Assembly: GCF_022569295.1 (NCBI RefSeq)
Contig: NZ_JAKFIA010000001.1
Span: 635,001 to 699,000 of the forward strand
Source of the DNA: Pedomonas mirosovicensis
GTDB lineage: Bacteria; Pseudomonadota; Alphaproteobacteria; Sphingomonadales; Sphingomonadaceae
Direction: 5' to 3'
DNA: 64,000 nucleotides
The notes under the pieces are model-generated. The model saw only the letters and a list, made by a program, of their open reading frames with translations. It had not been told where the DNA came from and did no database searches. Position 1 is the stretch's first letter. Each line of letters starts with the position of its first letter. Shown in pieces: positions 62,513 through 64,000 of this stretch. Position numbers and translations under genes: made by a program.

Positions 62513-63847
62513 TCACGCCGCAGGCCCCTGTCTGGTCGCGGCCAGCTGGCCCACCGGCTGGGGCCGGCGCAGGCCGAACGGCACGGGCGCGGGGGCCTTG
62601 GCCGCTTCCCGCTCCTTCAGGGTTTCCTGGACGATGAGGCCAAGCGCCATGGAGATGCCGACGATCTGGAACGCCAGGTCGAAGCTGGCGACCTCGAGGA
62701 AGGCCCCGCCGATGGCATAGGCAACGAGGCTCGCCTGCATCATGCTGGCCAGGTCCGCCGCCCAATAGAGGCCGTTTCGCCGGGCCTTCCTGCGCGTATC
62801 CCAGAAGCTGAAGAAGGCGGCGGCATAAAGGAAGAGGAACAGGAACAGCCCCACGTAGCCGTGTTCGCCCAGCACCTCGAAATAGATGGAGTGGGAGGCG
62901 CGCAGCTTGATGCCTTGGGGCAGATAGCCCGCGGCCACGGCGCGGTTCTTGTAGGCGCGAAAGCCGATGCCGAGCGGGTGGTTGTCCGCCAGTTCGATGC
63001 CGTAGCGCCACATATGCAGGCGGCCCATGGCCGAGCCGTCTTCCTGGTAGGTTTCCACCGTTTCCATGCGTTCCCGCCAGGAATCCGGCATGAAGCTAAT
63101 GGTGAAGACGACCATGATGCCCGCCGCGCATAGGAGGCCAAACCGGTGGCGCGAGGTGAGGATGAGCCACAGGCCGACGAGGGCAATGGCGATGAGGCCG
63201 CCGCGCGACTGGGAGCCGATGACCGCGACCGATGCCCCCAGCATCAGGCCCAGCGCGCCGAGGCGCAGGATCTTGTGGGGCGCGTGGATGTGGAGATAGC
63301 GGAACAGCGGCACGCACATCACCAGCGCCAGCGCCAGGTCGTTACGGTCCTGAATGAAGGTGCCCATGGGGCCCATCACGTTGAACTGGCCGCCGGTGGC
63401 AAGCGTGAAGGCCCCGCCCTTCAGCGCGTAGAAGCCGAACGAGCCGCCAATGGCCATCATCAGCGCGATCATGCGGTGCCGGGTGGTGATGAGAATGGGC
63501 ACCATGAGGCCCAGCAGCATGGCCTTCATCACGTTGGACAGCTTGCCCGCCGCCAGTTCCACGTCGGCGGCGAAGACGGTGGTGATGCACACCCACAAGG
63601 CATAGAGGATGAACGGGATCAGTACCGGGTGGGCCGGAAAGCGTTTCTTGTCCCGCGAGAACAGGGCCGAGAGGATGGTGGAGCCCGCCACCACGTCGAG
63701 GAACGGAAAGCGGGTGGCAAAGCCGTAGACCAGCCGGTGTGGGTACATGAACGACAGCCACGACCAGGCCAGCACGCCGACGAAGGCGCGCTTGAAGATC
63801 AGCGGCACCACCGCCATCACCACGATCGCTACGAACAGGCTGCCCAA
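62513..63847 (-). CDS. O-antigen-ligase-like membrane protein, exosortase A associated
   Basis: A 444-residue polytopic protein with about ten to twelve membrane helices and a Wzy/WaaL-type domain. The N-terminal FKRAFVGVLAWSWLSFMYPHRLVYGFA is characteristic of the putative O-glycosylation ligase group seen with exosortase A (TIGR03097). The periplasmic loop has the conserved GSQSRGG and HSIYFEVLGEHGYVG stretches, the latter with the ligase histidine. It should join or polymerise glycans in the periplasm. A TTG start at 63847 is used because GGGAGAGG lies 5-6 nt before it. The gene's promoter should be in 63848-64000, where I see no gene. Confidence 0.85.
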   Translation of the reverse strand: MGSLFVAIVVMAVVPLIFKRAFVGVLAWSWLSFMYPHRLVYGFATRFPFLDVVAGSTILSALFSRDKKRFPAHPVLIPFILYALWVCITTVFAADVELAAGKLSNVMKAMLLGLMVPILITTRHRMIALMMAIGGSFGFYALKGGAFTLATGGQFNVMGPMGTFIQDRNDLALALVMCVPLFRYLHIHAPHKILRLGALGLMLGASVAVIGSQSRGGLIAIALVGLWLILTSRHRFGLLCAAGIMVVFTISFMPDSWRERMETVETYQEDGSAMGRLHMWRYGIELADNHPLGIGFRAYKNRAVAAGYLPQGIKLRASHSIYFEVLGEHGYVGLFLFLFLYAAAFFSFWDTRRKARRNGLYWAADLASMMQASLVAYAIGGAFLEVASFDLAFQIVGISMALGLIVQETLKEREAAKAPAPVPFGLRRPQPVGQLAATRQGPAA

Positions 63848-64000
63848 TGGCCCTCTCCCGCTGGAGTGACGCCGCCCTGGCCGGCGCAGAACCCTGGCAG
63901 GCAGGCGCGCCCGCGCCGCTGCCGGTTTGCCCGATCATCGTGTTGCGTTTCCGGATGCACGTGTTTGCGCGTCCCCCTGGTTCGCAGGTATGCTATCATC

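Noticed and set aside
63847-64000. Plus-strand open frame running off the end of the window
   Set aside because: It starts opposite the ligase start, has no ribosome site and its product (MALSRWSDAALAGAEPW...) resembles nothing; the ribosome site there belongs to the minus-strand ligase.

Overview
The window is a GC-rich stretch of an alphaproteobacterial chromosome, most likely from Sphingomonadales or a close relative. I infer this from gene content only. Supporting features are a ChvI-ChvG pair fused to a short-form HprK/RapZ/EIIA/HPr operon, a DivL-type kinase with tyrosine at the phosphoacceptor site, AddAB instead of RecBCD, a DUF2849 gene between the uroporphyrinogen methyltransferase and the sulfite reductase, the succinyl (AST) arginine pathway, and glycan genes of the kind found with exosortase A (XrtA/PEP-CTERM). 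No rRNA, tRNA, CRISPR array, transposase or prophage was seen.

Layout. 1-1.5 kb: siroheme and sulfite-reduction operon (minus). 1.7-2.6 kb: universal stress protein. 2.7-7.9 kb: arginine succinyltransferase operon in the order M20 hydrolase-astA-astD-astB, with a divergent Lrp-type regulator. 8.5-16.3 kb: accessory stretch with a frameshifted acetyltransferase, an HNH/DUF5710 gene, an S9 peptidase between two near-identical terminators, an ALDH7-type dehydrogenase with a TPP enzyme, and a low-GC gene of unknown function. 16.5-18.6 kb: ppa and selO. 19.9-24.3 kb: chvI-chvG-hprK-rapZ-EIIA-HPr. 26.5-29.5 kb: a cystathionine gamma-synthase-family enzyme divergent from ahcY around an 18-bp perfect palindrome. 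29.7-41.4 kb: divL-tsaE-amgK-murU-addB-addA-trxA. 43.2-49.9 kb: MoxR-DUF58-DUF4159-large membrane protein operon. 50.0-52.8 kb: DUF1285-Nudix-DUF6111-CCA transferase operon. 53.0-54.5 kb: an orphan small antitoxin and a RES-Xre toxin-antitoxin pair. 56.2-63.8 kb: surface glycan genes (two glycosyltransferases, an asparagine-synthetase-like protein, WecB, an O-antigen-ligase-like protein).

Two patterns cut across the genes. First, a family of palindromic intergenic elements recurs: GC-rich terminal hairpins, often built on GCAGG(G/A)GG, around a larger palindrome with a CCCATTCGTTTTT-like core. They lie mainly at 3' ends of genes, especially between convergent genes. One expanded copy (52901-53302) contains a 48-codon gene resembling PaaA2/stability-determinant antitoxins, with no toxin beside it. 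Second, five plus-strand genes (GNAT, amgK, addB, Nudix, cca) carry six single-base frameshifts, most of them in short G or C runs. This suggests base-calling error as much as real gene decay, so those genes are entered as frameshifted with both explanations kept open.
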